Assembly: GCA_964501905.1 (NCBI GenBank)
Contig: CAZCTW010000018.1
Span: 1 to 29,096, forward strand
Direction of reading: 5' to 3'
DNA from: B69-G16 sp964501905
Lineage (GTDB): Archaea; Thermoproteota; Thermoprotei; Thermofilales; B69-G16
DNA length: 29,096 bases
Shown: positions 8,258 through 15,432 of the stretch, piece by piece
Layout: every line of letters begins with the position of its first letter
Numbering within the stretch: the stretch's first letter is position 1
The notes under the pieces: model-generated
What the model was told of the DNA's origin: nothing
Databases searched by the model: none
Seen by the model: only the letters and a program-made list of their open reading frames with translations
Program-made: the position numbers and the translations under genes

Positions 8258-8701
8258 TTAGAGTTCTTTTGTCATTACAAAGCAGTCCTCTCCGTCTGGA
8301 TAGTAGTTCTTTATGCGTCTTTCTATTTTGAAGCCTATTTTCACGTAGAGGTTTATTGCAGGTTTGTTAGATACTCTCACTTCAAGTCTTACTTTTTTCA
8401 TTTTGTCGTTTTTAAATTTCTTAAGAAGGGCTTCTATCAACAGATTCCCTATTCCCCGTCTTCTATAATCAGGGTCTACGGCTATCGACACTATATGGCC
8501 TATTTTGCTTATTCTAGCTACGCCCGATATATAGCCTACTACTTTGCCGTTCTCCTCGGCTACGAGAAAATATTGAGGCGCCATTCTTAGCAGTATCTTG
8601 AGGTAATGGCGTGGATAAGGTATCTTAAAGGATTTTACCTCTATTCTATATATCTCATCTATGTCTTCTACTCGCGCATTGCGAATTGTTAAACTCGTCA
8701 T
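8258..8701 (-). CDS. rimI: RimI-type protein N-acetyltransferase (GNAT)
   Basis: This 147-residue protein is a single GNAT domain. The acetyl-CoA pyrophosphate loop is RRRGIG at 80-85 after the strand VSIAVDPDY. The N-terminal IRNARVEDIDEIYRIE and the C-terminal SNKPAINLYVKIGFK are typical of RimI and of the archaeal Ard1-like N-alpha-acetyltransferases. It probably acetylates protein N-termini in the cytoplasm. A TTTAAGC element lies about 20 bp before the ATG on its strand, suggesting a leaderless or short-leader mRNA. The gene is divergent from UPF0147 with a 65-bp shared promoter region. Its exact substrate cannot be read from sequence. Confidence 0.85.
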   Translation of the reverse strand: MTSLTIRNARVEDIDEIYRIEVKSFKIPYPRHYLKILLRMAPQYFLVAEENGKVVGYISGVARISKIGHIVSIAVDPDYRRRGIGNLLIEALLKKFKNDKMKKVRLEVRVSNKPAINLYVKIGFKIERRIKNYYPDGEDCFVMTKEL

Positions 8702-8753
8702 TTACGTAAAGCTTAAATGTCTAGCTACTATGTAGATTTTTTGGCTTTTGACG

Positions 8754-8762
8754 GAGGTGATA
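8754..8762 (+). promoter_or_regulatory. Strong ribosome-binding site deciding a GTG start
   Basis: GGAGGTGAT stands five to twelve bases before the GTG at 8767 and is a near-perfect complement of the archaeal 16S 3' end. It supports the GTG start of the UPF0147 gene. Confidence 0.7.
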
Positions 8763-8766
8763 ACGT

Positions 8767-9027
8767 GTGAGTGAGGAAATAGAACAGTTTAAACAGGCTA
8801 CGGTACTTCTTCAACGAGTTGCCGAGGACACGGGCGTGCCCCGAAATATAAGGCGCGCGGCGAGCGAGGCTATCAAAACTTTGCAGAGAAAGGATTTGTC
8901 CCCAGGTCTAAGAGCGGCTAATGCCATAAGTATTTTAGATGAGGTTTCCCAGGATCCCAACATGCCTCTCTTCGCGCGCACCGCTATATGGCAGGCCATA
9001 AGCCTCTTAGAGCAGGTCAAGGATTAG
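8767..9027 (+). CDS. UPF0147 family protein
   Basis: This 86-residue, all-helical protein belongs to the archaeal UPF0147 family. LLQRVAEDTGVPRNIRRAA and the near-repeat SILDEVSQDPNMPLFARTAI form two similar helical-pair modules, so the protein is internally duplicated. The family has no assigned biochemical role. It is followed after nine bases by the FAU-1 gene and so is likely co-transcribed with an RNA-binding or RNase protein. Full length, with a strong ribosome-binding site before the GTG start. Confidence 0.85.
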   Translation: MSEEIEQFKQATVLLQRVAEDTGVPRNIRRAASEAIKTLQRKDLSPGLRAANAISILDEVSQDPNMPLFARTAIWQAISLLEQVKD

Positions 9028-9036
9028 GGACTTTTG

Positions 9037-10524
9037 ATGCATATAAGAGTACGGGGCATCTACGCCACAGCACTAACCAACCTCTTTCTTTCTAACAGCT
9101 TTTCAATCACTCAACCAGGAGCCATTATAGCCAGACGGTTCTCTCTAGAACGCTGCGTGGCTCCAGCTGACGCCACAGTTAAGGACCGAGAAGATAAGAA
9201 GGGAGTAGTAGTTATAGGCAATCCTCAGGCCTCAGAGGCCGTCCTCAATCTATTTAGAGAAAAATTCGACTCTAGCATTTTCAAGGAATATCCCTACGGT
9301 ATTTACGACTGCTTTAGGGGGAGGCTTTCCGGTAAGGTTGGAGAATACTGGAAAGTTGAAATTGATGGAGGCTACGGATTATTAGAGCCTCTTAGCGGGC
9401 TCCGCGAAGGCGCTGTGGTAAATGTATATGTTAAAAAACCGTTTTTCGACAGACCTCCTATCCTCGGCTTAGGCATAGTCGTTTCGGGAAAATATGCCCG
9501 TTTAATGGAGCATGGAAGATTATCTTTTAGCAGACATATTAAGAATAAGAGAAGAAGGGAGGAGCTTTCTACTCTAAGCATGTTCTTTCGTCGGGAAGGT
9601 TGGGGTATTAGGTGGAGGAGTAACGCGAATTTCGGGAAATTAGAAGATTTAATGGCAGAACTCGAGAGTTTGAAGAAGAAAGCTCTTCAACTGTCTAACT
9701 GTTCAGGAGAAGATGTGCCATCTCTTCTCTGCCGAGGGGACGCTATAGTGGAGGTGATTTTTTCGCTGGATGATAAGTTTAAGCTAGATGAGCTTAGAAG
9801 TCAAATTGTTGATACTCTAGAGGGGCATCACTACTTTAAATCGTTAATGGATTTGAAAACTGAAGTTTTCGATTGGATCGAACAGGTATTAGACTGTTGT
9901 GATAGAAAAAGAGTTTCTGAAAAGCTATGGAAGAAAGTCCACGAAGTTGAGTATGAAAAAAGGGAAATCATTATAGAACATGAACGTCTGAATGGTGAGA
10001 TTATCTACTTACGAGGAGTAATAGTGGGAGAGGAAAGCGGCGTTTTTAAAATACGGCGTTTAATGACGGCAGACGGCGTCTACGACGGCCTCGGCGTTGA
10101 AAAGAAAAAGGGAGATTACGCGATAACTTATCTAGCTGTAGGCTCTCCCTTCTTACCTCACTTCTACTACTCCAGAGACGGAGATTTTAAGGGAGTTTAC
10201 ATTAACGTTAACTTACCTATTGAAATGAAGTCGTCGAATACATTCTGGTATATAGATTTAGGCGTTGATGTAGTAGTGAAATCGGATGGCGAAGCACAAA
10301 TAATAGACCTAGAAGAGATAGAAGAAACCCGTGAACGGAAGATAATATCTGAGACATACTACGAAAAACTTGTGAAAACCGTAGGGGAACTGAAGGAGAA
10401 ACTTCAGGGAGAAACAAACCCGCAAAGAATTTATAGCGTGATTGAGAGTATTTTTCGGCGCGGGGGTGCCCGAGCTAGGTCAAAGGGGGCGGACTTAGGA
10501 TCTCAGGTTGAAGGGCCGAGATAA
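9037..10524 (+). CDS. fau-1: FAU-1 family RNA-binding protein / probable ribonuclease, overlapping tRNA-Leu
   Basis: This protein of about 495 residues matches the archaeal FAU-1 family (AU-rich RNA binding, RNase E/G-like activity reported for the family). The N-terminal half contains the opening RVRGIYATALTNLFL and a beta-rich part with SGKVGEYWKVEIDGGYGLLE. The C-terminal half contains a DUF402-like fold around HFYYSRDGDFKGVYINVNLP and FWYIDLGVDVVVK. A charged, helical tail follows. I chose ATG 9037 over the TTG at 9034. The last 21 codons and the stop lie inside the tRNA-Leu gene that starts at 10460, so the tail GGARARSKGADLGSQVEGPR is encoded by tRNA sequence. It probably acts in RNA processing; its link to that tRNA is untested. 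Confidence 0.85.
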   Translation: MHIRVRGIYATALTNLFLSNSFSITQPGAIIARRFSLERCVAPADATVKDREDKKGVVVIGNPQASEAVLNLFREKFDSSIFKEYPYGIYDCFRGRLSGKVGEYWKVEIDGGYGLLEPLSGLREGAVVNVYVKKPFFDRPPILGLGIVVSGKYARLMEHGRLSFSRHIKNKRRREELSTLSMFFRREGWGIRWRSNANFGKLEDLMAELESLKKKALQLSNCSGEDVPSLLCRGDAIVEVIFSLDDKFKLDELRSQIVDTLEGHHYFKSLMDLKTEVFDWIEQVLDCCDRKRVSEKLWKKVHEVEYEKREIIIEHERLNGEIIYLRGVIVGEESGVFKIRRLMTADGVYDGLGVEKKKGDYAITYLAVGSPFLPHFYYSRDGDFKGVYINVNLPIEMKSSNTFWYIDLGVDVVVKSDGEAQIIDLEEIEETRERKIISETYYEKLVKTVGELKEKLQGETNPQRIYSVIESIFRRGGARARSKGADLGSQVEGPR

Positions 10525-10572
10525 GATCTCCGCTGGGGAAGCCCTGCCCGGGTTCGAATCCCGGCCCCCGCA
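10460..10572 (+). tRNA. tRNA-Leu (TAG) with 28-nt intron
   Basis: Acceptor GCGGGGG pairs with CCCCCGC, with discriminator A and no encoded CCA. The anticodon stem is GCGGA/TCCGC and the 35-base loop begins CTTAGG, so the anticodon is TAG with a 28-base intron at the canonical 37/38 site. A long variable arm (TGGGGAAGCCCTG) and T-arm CCGGG-TTCGAAT-CCCGG fit leucine. The first 65 bases are also the end of the FAU-1 reading frame. No separate TATA box was seen, so it may be processed from the upstream operon transcript. Confidence 0.9.
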
Positions 10573-10593
10573 TTACCCACTTCTGGTGATTTT

Positions 10594-11586
10594 ATGAAAG
10601 TAGGCGATATAGGAGAATTCCTTCTCATAGAAAAATTACTCAAAATTCTCGGGAAAGATCCGAATGAAATCTTGGGCTATGACGATGTTTCGGCCATCGC
10701 TATGGACGGGAAGTTTTTAGTTATTAAAACCGATATGTTCGTTGAATCTGCCGATAGATGGCCTGATATGCCGTTTTTTAGTATTGGTTGGAAGTCTTTA
10801 GTAATGAACGTAAGTGATTTCGCGGCCAAAGGCGTGAAGCCCATAGGGGGTTTGGTATCGCTGGGGATTCCAGAAGATCTTAGAGTGTCGGATGTAATGG
10901 AGCTTTATGAAGGCATGTCTAAAGCTTGTCGTGAGTATGGTTTTTACATATGGGGCGGGGATATGAGCTCGGCGAAAGAAGTAATCGTGGCTCCTATGCT
11001 GGTTGGCTTCTCTGAGAGAATTTTAAAGAGGAGGGGGGCTAAGCCGGGCGATGTTTTGGTGGCAACTGGAGTTTTCGGTTATACCTCTATAGCGTATAAA
11101 GTCTTTTTCCAAAATTATAAAGTTGAAAACAGAGAAATCTGGAAGAAAACATTAGACGCCATTTTCTATCCTAAAGTTGCGCTGGATTTCGGCGTAGAAA
11201 TTTCAGAGAGAGGCTTGGCGAATTCGGGAATAGATTGTAGCGATGGATTAGCGTGGACTCTACACGAGATCGCCAAGGCTAGTAGGGTAAAGGTAGTTTT
11301 AGAAGAGATACCCGTTCCCGGAGAAGTTTACAGTCAATTAGAGACTTGGGGGTTAGACCCCCTACACTCTGTGCTCTACGAGGGAGGAGAAGAGTACGTT
11401 TCAATTTACTCTATAAAACAAGAAGCTTTAAGGGAAGTTTTCAGTTTAGCCGAGGAAAAGAATGTCGAGTTATACGTGATAGGTAGGATTGAGAGGGGAA
11501 GAGGGGTGTATTTAAAGGAGAAGAGAGGGCTCGTTGAAGTAAAACCGCTGGGTTGGAATCATTTCAGGCGAGGCAGCACGCACTAG
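10594..11586 (+). CDS. thiL: Thiamine-monophosphate kinase-like protein (ThiL/AIR synthase fold)
   Basis: The 330-residue protein has the ThiL layout: GYDDVSAI at 28-35, the metal-ligating KTDMFVE at 45-51, MNVSDFAAKGVKP at 71-83 (the conserved N-[LV]-SD-AA-G-P motif), GGD at 121-123 and CSDGL at 215-219. ThiL phosphorylates thiamine monophosphate to the diphosphate, a cytoplasmic cofactor step. The residue corresponding to the usual GDDAA motif is GYDDV, a mild deviation also seen in archaeal ThiL-like proteins, so another phosphorylated substrate is possible. The start ATG has GGTGAT six bases upstream and lies 21 bp after tRNA-Leu. No other thiamine gene is present in the window. Confidence 0.8.
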   Translation: MKVGDIGEFLLIEKLLKILGKDPNEILGYDDVSAIAMDGKFLVIKTDMFVESADRWPDMPFFSIGWKSLVMNVSDFAAKGVKPIGGLVSLGIPEDLRVSDVMELYEGMSKACREYGFYIWGGDMSSAKEVIVAPMLVGFSERILKRRGAKPGDVLVATGVFGYTSIAYKVFFQNYKVENREIWKKTLDAIFYPKVALDFGVEISERGLANSGIDCSDGLAWTLHEIAKASRVKVVLEEIPVPGEVYSQLETWGLDPLHSVLYEGGEEYVSIYSIKQEALREVFSLAEEKNVELYVIGRIERGRGVYLKEKRGLVEVKPLGWNHFRRGSTH

Positions 11587-11638
11587 GGTCACTTCGAGAA
11601 CGGGAATAAATAGGGGATCTAAGCTCCTAAACATAGGC

Positions 11639-13357
11639 ATGAAAGTAGTTATACTAGACGGCTACGTAGATGAGCCTGCAGGACTGGGAGTTCCCCCCTA
11701 TATAGACGTTTATCCTAGATATGTAGCCGGCGCGGTATGGAGCGTTGAGCCGGGAGCTGAGATAACTTACTTTACCGTGGACCAGGCTAGACAAAACTTA
11801 AATGTTTTTATGAAGACCGCCGGCAGAGCGGATTTAGTAGTTTTTATAGCTGGAGTAGTCGTCCCCGGCAAGTATCTAGGGGGAGAGCCTATAAGAGTCG
11901 AGGAACTCCTGCTTTGGAGCAAGCTTCTCCAGCGTCCTCTAAAAGTCTTGGGCGGTCCGGTGGCGCGTTTCGGGATAGGCGAAGAGGGAGGGAAGATAGC
12001 AACGCCGCCATCAGTATTTGAGAAGTACTTCGACGTTGTCGTGAAAGGAGACTTAGAAGTGGTAGTTCACCAACTCGTCGAGGAAAAGCTTAGAGTAGAA
12101 TATGTCGACCCGCGGGCTAGGCGTAGAAGTTATGTAGAAATAGCCGATTTCGCGGTTAAAGGAGCTAAAATTGTCGTTCAACACCCAAACTACGGCTTTA
12201 ATTTAATAGCTGAAATAGAGACTTTTAGAGGTTGCCCGAGGAGAATAGTCGGGGGTTGTAGTTTCTGCATAGAGCCGCAATATGGTAGAGTGGTTTTCCG
12301 CTCAATAGAGGATATAGTGAGAGAAGTAGAGGCTCTCTACAACTTCGGCGTGCGCCATTTTAGGCTTGGCAGACAACCGGATTTCTACGTGTATATGTCT
12401 AAGAGAGCTAATGAAGAAGAATTTCCAAAACCCAATCCTTGGGCTATCAAAAGGCTATTGGAGGGGATTAGGTCGGTAGCTCCACGCTTAGAGACTCTTC
12501 ACATAGACAACGTTAACCCAGGAACAGTCTATCATCATAGGGAAGAAGCCATAGAGATTACTAAGACGTTAATAAAATATCACACTCCGGGCGACGTGGC
12601 CGCAATGGGGGTTGAGAGCGCAGACCCGGTGGTAGTGAAGCTAAATAGGCTTAAGGTTATGCCCGAAGAAGCTTTCGAAGCCATTAAAATCATAAACCTC
12701 TACGGTTCCCGAAGAGGATGGAATGGCTTGCCCGAACTTTTGCCTGGTATAAACTTCGTCGCAGGCTTGCTGGGGGAGAGAGCTGAAACCTATAAGTTAA
12801 ACTTCGTTTTTCTAAAGAAGATTTTGGACTCTGGCCTCATGGTTAGGCGTATAAATATTAGGCAAGTTCTACCCCTCCCCAATACTAGAATGTGGCTTGT
12901 AGGAGATAAAATTATCAAGAAAAACAAGAGATACTTCAAGAAGTTTAAAGAACGAGTACGTAAGGAAATAGACCTTTTAATGCTAAAAAGAGTAGTGCCT
13001 AAAGGCACAATACTACGCAACCTCTACACCGAAGCTTATGAAGGCAAAAACACGCTGGCGCGTCAAAGCGGATCCTACCCTCTGTTAACCTACATACCTG
13101 ATATACTCCCCTTAAAAAAGAAAATAAACGTCGTCATCGTAGACCACGGATACCGATCAGTCACAGGCATCCCCTACCCGCTAAACGTAAACACGGCATC
13201 TCGCCGATTACTCTCCCACGTCCCGTACTTAAACAAGAAAGACATCGAAAAAATACTAGCCAACCGTCCCTTCAAGAAAAAAGACGAATTAGCAAAAATA
13301 CTATCCAACAAAACAGCTATACAATACCTAACTACCAATACACTTTCACATTCTTAA
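11639..13357 (+). CDS. COG1031-like radical SAM Fe-S oxidoreductase with C-terminal HhH
   Basis: The 572-residue protein starts with a Rossmann-like part resembling a B12-binding/TRAM-associated N-terminus (VVILDGYVDEPAGLGVPP, VVFIAGVVVPG). The radical SAM core has C199, C207 and C210 in RGCPRRIVGGCSFC, a C-x7-C-x2-C arrangement instead of the standard CxxxCxxC. Downstream AAMGVESADPVVVKLNR fits the GxES motif of methylthiotransferase-like enzymes. The C-terminus (about 510-565) contains NVNTASRRLLSHVPYLNKKD, a helix-hairpin-helix nucleic-acid-binding motif. This matches the uncharacterised archaeal COG1031 family. A role in RNA or DNA modification is inferred. An AT-rich TATA-like stretch lies about 28 bp upstream of the ATG. 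Confidence 0.8.
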   Translation: MKVVILDGYVDEPAGLGVPPYIDVYPRYVAGAVWSVEPGAEITYFTVDQARQNLNVFMKTAGRADLVVFIAGVVVPGKYLGGEPIRVEELLLWSKLLQRPLKVLGGPVARFGIGEEGGKIATPPSVFEKYFDVVVKGDLEVVVHQLVEEKLRVEYVDPRARRRSYVEIADFAVKGAKIVVQHPNYGFNLIAEIETFRGCPRRIVGGCSFCIEPQYGRVVFRSIEDIVREVEALYNFGVRHFRLGRQPDFYVYMSKRANEEEFPKPNPWAIKRLLEGIRSVAPRLETLHIDNVNPGTVYHHREEAIEITKTLIKYHTPGDVAAMGVESADPVVVKLNRLKVMPEEAFEAIKIINLYGSRRGWNGLPELLPGINFVAGLLGERAETYKLNFVFLKKILDSGLMVRRINIRQVLPLPNTRMWLVGDKIIKKNKRYFKKFKERVRKEIDLLMLKRVVPKGTILRNLYTEAYEGKNTLARQSGSYPLLTYIPDILPLKKKINVVIVDHGYRSVTGIPYPLNVNTASRRLLSHVPYLNKKDIEKILANRPFKKKDELAKILSNKTAIQYLTTNTLSHS

Positions 13358-13461
13358 AACAGACTCTTTCACAAGAGAATACCAGTTCCCATAACTACCT
13401 TAACAACTCCATTCACGACAAATCAATTAAAGCCAAAACACGACAAAGAGTAACATTAGGG

Positions 13462-13858
13462 GCCCGCAGGGCCTCCCCGCGGCTCGCCAACCATCCAAAC
13501 CCGGAACACGCAACAGTCCAAGTCCGCCCAGCACCCCCGCAAACGCTACCGCCTGCCCTTAGGGACTTAGGAGCCACGGCCTGGCCGAGACAGCTCCCTC
13601 CCGGGCTTGGCCCCCGGGCTTACCTCCCGGGTCTAACCCGCTTCGGGCAGTTCGGTGATTCGGCCTCTCCTACGAGAGGCCTATCACCCACGGTAGCCCT
13701 GCAGGACTGAGCCTCATCCTGGACCTGTTGCGGTCCGAGCTTGGAGAGGGCTTGACTGACCGCGGGTTAACGCCCCCCGCCATATAGCCCGTTTGCGGCG
13801 CACAGCTGAGAGCTGCGCGGAGGCCAGGGCTAGGGCCTCGGGGCTTTCCCCTGCGGGC
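13462..13858 (-). ncRNA. GC-rich structured non-coding RNA candidate, unassigned
   Basis: A 397-bp island that is far richer in G+C than its AT-rich flanks, the usual sign of a stable RNA in hyperthermophiles. The two ends pair as a perfect 10-bp helix (GCCCGCAGGG at 13462-13471, CCCTGCGGGC at 13849-13858), extended by CCCCG/CGGGG. Read on the minus strand, the 5' part folds into two adjacent hairpins (GAGGCC/GGCCTC, then GCGCAGCT/AGCTGTGC). A central 14-bp hairpin follows (GGTGAT then GGCCTCTC, loop GTAG). TTAATAA about 26 bp before the 5' end on the minus strand favours this orientation. Size fits SRP or RNase P RNA, but I could not find the hallmark motifs of either. Neither strand carries a plausible protein. 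Confidence 0.65.
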
Positions 13859-14037
13859 AATATAAAGAGCTTAAACTAGCTTATTAACATTTGCGGTTTA
13901 AAACAAATGTTAAGGCATTTTAGCACTACAGAAACTAATTAGGGGTTCTGCCCAGCAATTCACCAAAAATCGAAAAATACAGAGTAGTGTTAGAGCTCTA
14001 AATAACAGATGGAGGCCGCAAGAGAATTTCTAAGATA

Positions 14038-14141
14038 CGCCCCGGCCGGGATTTGAACCCGGGGTCCAGGGCGGATACTTTGTATCCGCGTTTCTGGCGG
14101 GTGACAGCCGCCCATACTCGACCTGGCTATACGACCGGGGC
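14038..14141 (-). tRNA. tRNA-Asp (GTC) with non-canonical intron
   Basis: Acceptor GCCCCGG pairs with CCGGGGC, discriminator G, CCA not encoded. Anticodon stem GGCGG/CCGCC with loop CTGTCAC gives anticodon GTC and an already complete seven-base loop. About 28 extra bases follow the 3' strand of the anticodon stem and include a perfect 8-bp hairpin GCGGATAC-AAA-GTATCCGC. Removing them leaves a normal five-base variable loop. The intron is therefore at about position 43/44, not the canonical 37/38. Confidence 0.88.
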
Positions 14142-14609
14142 TGTAATCTATTTTCCCCTGGTGCTTATATACTTTACTTTAAGCGAACAACTTTCAATGT
14201 ACACTAGTAGTTGTGTAAGTTTAAGACACTAACGACGCGAATTATCGTCTGTACAGGTGATAAGAGAGATTTCTTAAATTTTATTCAGGAATAGAATAGT
14301 CGAATATCCAAAATAGGATCTTTTTGGTAATATATGATAGCCTAAGAAAATTACGGAAAAACATAATAATAAGAAAAAATAAAATAAAAATGCAACAAAT
14401 TATAAAACTTCAGAGGTATTTATCAGTAAGTTTAAGACTAGTTGAAAATAATAATCGTCAAGAGGAAATGCAGATACTAGAAAGGATACAGGTTAATTAA
14501 ATACAGATACTACGCTTTGATAAACAGCGATAAGTCAAAGAAAAAGCAAGCCCGAGAAACGCACAACGAGTCCACCAAAAAATTCTCTTTATCAAAGAAA
14601 GATAATAGA
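14142..14609. other. AT-rich intergenic region between tRNA-Asp and tRNA-Ser
   Basis: About 470 bp with no convincing frame. It contains the minus-strand TATA box of tRNA-Asp near 14165-14171 and long A-rich runs around 14345-14400. I found no clear C/D-box or other small RNA signature. Confidence 0.4.
14165..14171 (-). promoter_or_regulatory. TATA box of tRNA-Asp
   Basis: On the minus strand AAGTATATAAGC lies about 27 bp before the first base of the tRNA, the expected archaeal spacing. Confidence 0.65.
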
Positions 14610-14698
14610 TGGCGCCGCGGCCGGGACTCGAACCCGGGAGGCGCGTATGCGCCAGCGGGTTAGCAACCCGCCGCCCTGGCCAACTAGGCGACCGCGGC
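14610..14698 (-). tRNA. tRNA-Ser (GCT) with encoded CCA
   Basis: Acceptor GCCGCGG pairs with CCGCGGC, discriminator G, then CCA is genomically encoded (14610-14612 on the plus strand is TGG). Anticodon stem GCGGG/CCCGC with loop TTGCTAA gives GCT. The long variable arm (TGGCGCATACGCGCC) is typical of serine. No intron. It is divergent from the THUMP gene and the two share an AT-rich promoter region. Confidence 0.93.
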
Positions 14699-14701
14699 TA
14701 A

Positions 14702-14711
14702 GATTAATATT
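14702..14711 (+). promoter_or_regulatory. TATA element of the THUMP gene
   Basis: ATTAATATTT is centred about 31 bp before the ATG at 14738, which suggests a nearly leaderless mRNA. The overlapping ATTAATAAG on the other strand can serve tRNA-Ser. Confidence 0.4.
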
Positions 14712-14737
14712 TTAGTTTGGCTTATTAATCTTTCCGC

Positions 14738-15202
14738 ATGGGTTTAATCCTAGTTATCGCTAAAACTGGTAAGGAGAAACGTGTAGCTGTGGATTTAGAG
14801 GATGCTCTTTTTCACTTGGATTCGAACGTTAAGGCTTGGTTTACGGGTTTTCCGGGGGTTTTGCTGGTTGAACTGCGTGGAGATTCTGTTAGGGCGGTTG
14901 AGGTTTTGGAGAGGTTTCACGTTAAGGATGTTTTGAAGATTAGGCCTTTTTTAAAAGTTTTGAAAGCCCGTGAGGTCGCTTTTCTCTGCGACGCCATAGG
15001 CGGGCTTATTAGTGGGGATTCTGTCGGCGTTAGGGTTTATGTTAGGGGCAGGGTTTTGGATAAGGAGTATGTAGAGAAGTTGGTTTTCTCTTGTTTAGAG
15101 AAGTTGAGGGTTAAACCTGTTTTTGCTTCAGATAACTTTTTGACTGTAGATGTAATTGAAGATATAATCGGCATTTCGCTGGTGAATAAGAAGAACGCTT
15201 AA
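14738..15202 (+). CDS. THUMP domain RNA-binding protein (COG1818-like)
   Basis: The 154-residue protein begins with an NFLD-like/ferredoxin-like half (VIAKTGKEKRVAVDLEDALF, GVLLVELRG, AVEVLERFHVKDVLKIRPF). It ends with a THUMP half containing FASDNFLTVDVIEDIIGISLV, typical of THUMP proteins that bind the acceptor end of tRNA. This is the architecture of the archaeal Tan1-like predicted RNA-binding protein, which in eukaryotes assists tRNA cytidine acetylation. Here it stands alone, divergent from tRNA-Ser, which is notable because Tan1-type proteins act on tRNA-Ser and tRNA-Leu in eukaryotes. No catalytic domain is present, so it is probably an adaptor. Confidence 0.78.
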   Translation: MGLILVIAKTGKEKRVAVDLEDALFHLDSNVKAWFTGFPGVLLVELRGDSVRAVEVLERFHVKDVLKIRPFLKVLKAREVAFLCDAIGGLISGDSVGVRVYVRGRVLDKEYVEKLVFSCLEKLRVKPVFASDNFLTVDVIEDIIGISLVNKKNA

Positions 15203-15432
15203 AATATTGTAATGATAAGATTTGGTGATTTAGTTTATCAAATGATCCAATCGATCTCATTTTCTTAGTTTACACGGCCTTGGCAGCACGTGAATGTTCG
15301 CATTAAAATTCCTTATGTAAGACAGCTGTTGAGAAAATTTTACACTTGGTTTATTCTCAATATTTCTTTAAAATGCTACTATAAACTATTTAAGAGAGAA
15401 ACAAAAATATCCTAACTCGTTTAAGTCGAATT

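Noticed and set aside
13462..13858. Assignment as SRP RNA because minus-strand CAAGCCCGGGAGGGAGC resembles helix 8
   Set aside because: The resemblance depends on GC-rich CCCGGG repeats, the conserved AGCA is AGCT, and no TGTAA Alu turn is present.
13462..13858. Assignment as RNase P RNA because of the terminal helix, GGGGAAAGCCCC and CGGGCTAT
   Set aside because: The two P4-like pieces are only about 50 bases apart near the 5' end, and the ACAGA-type motif before the 3' helix is missing.
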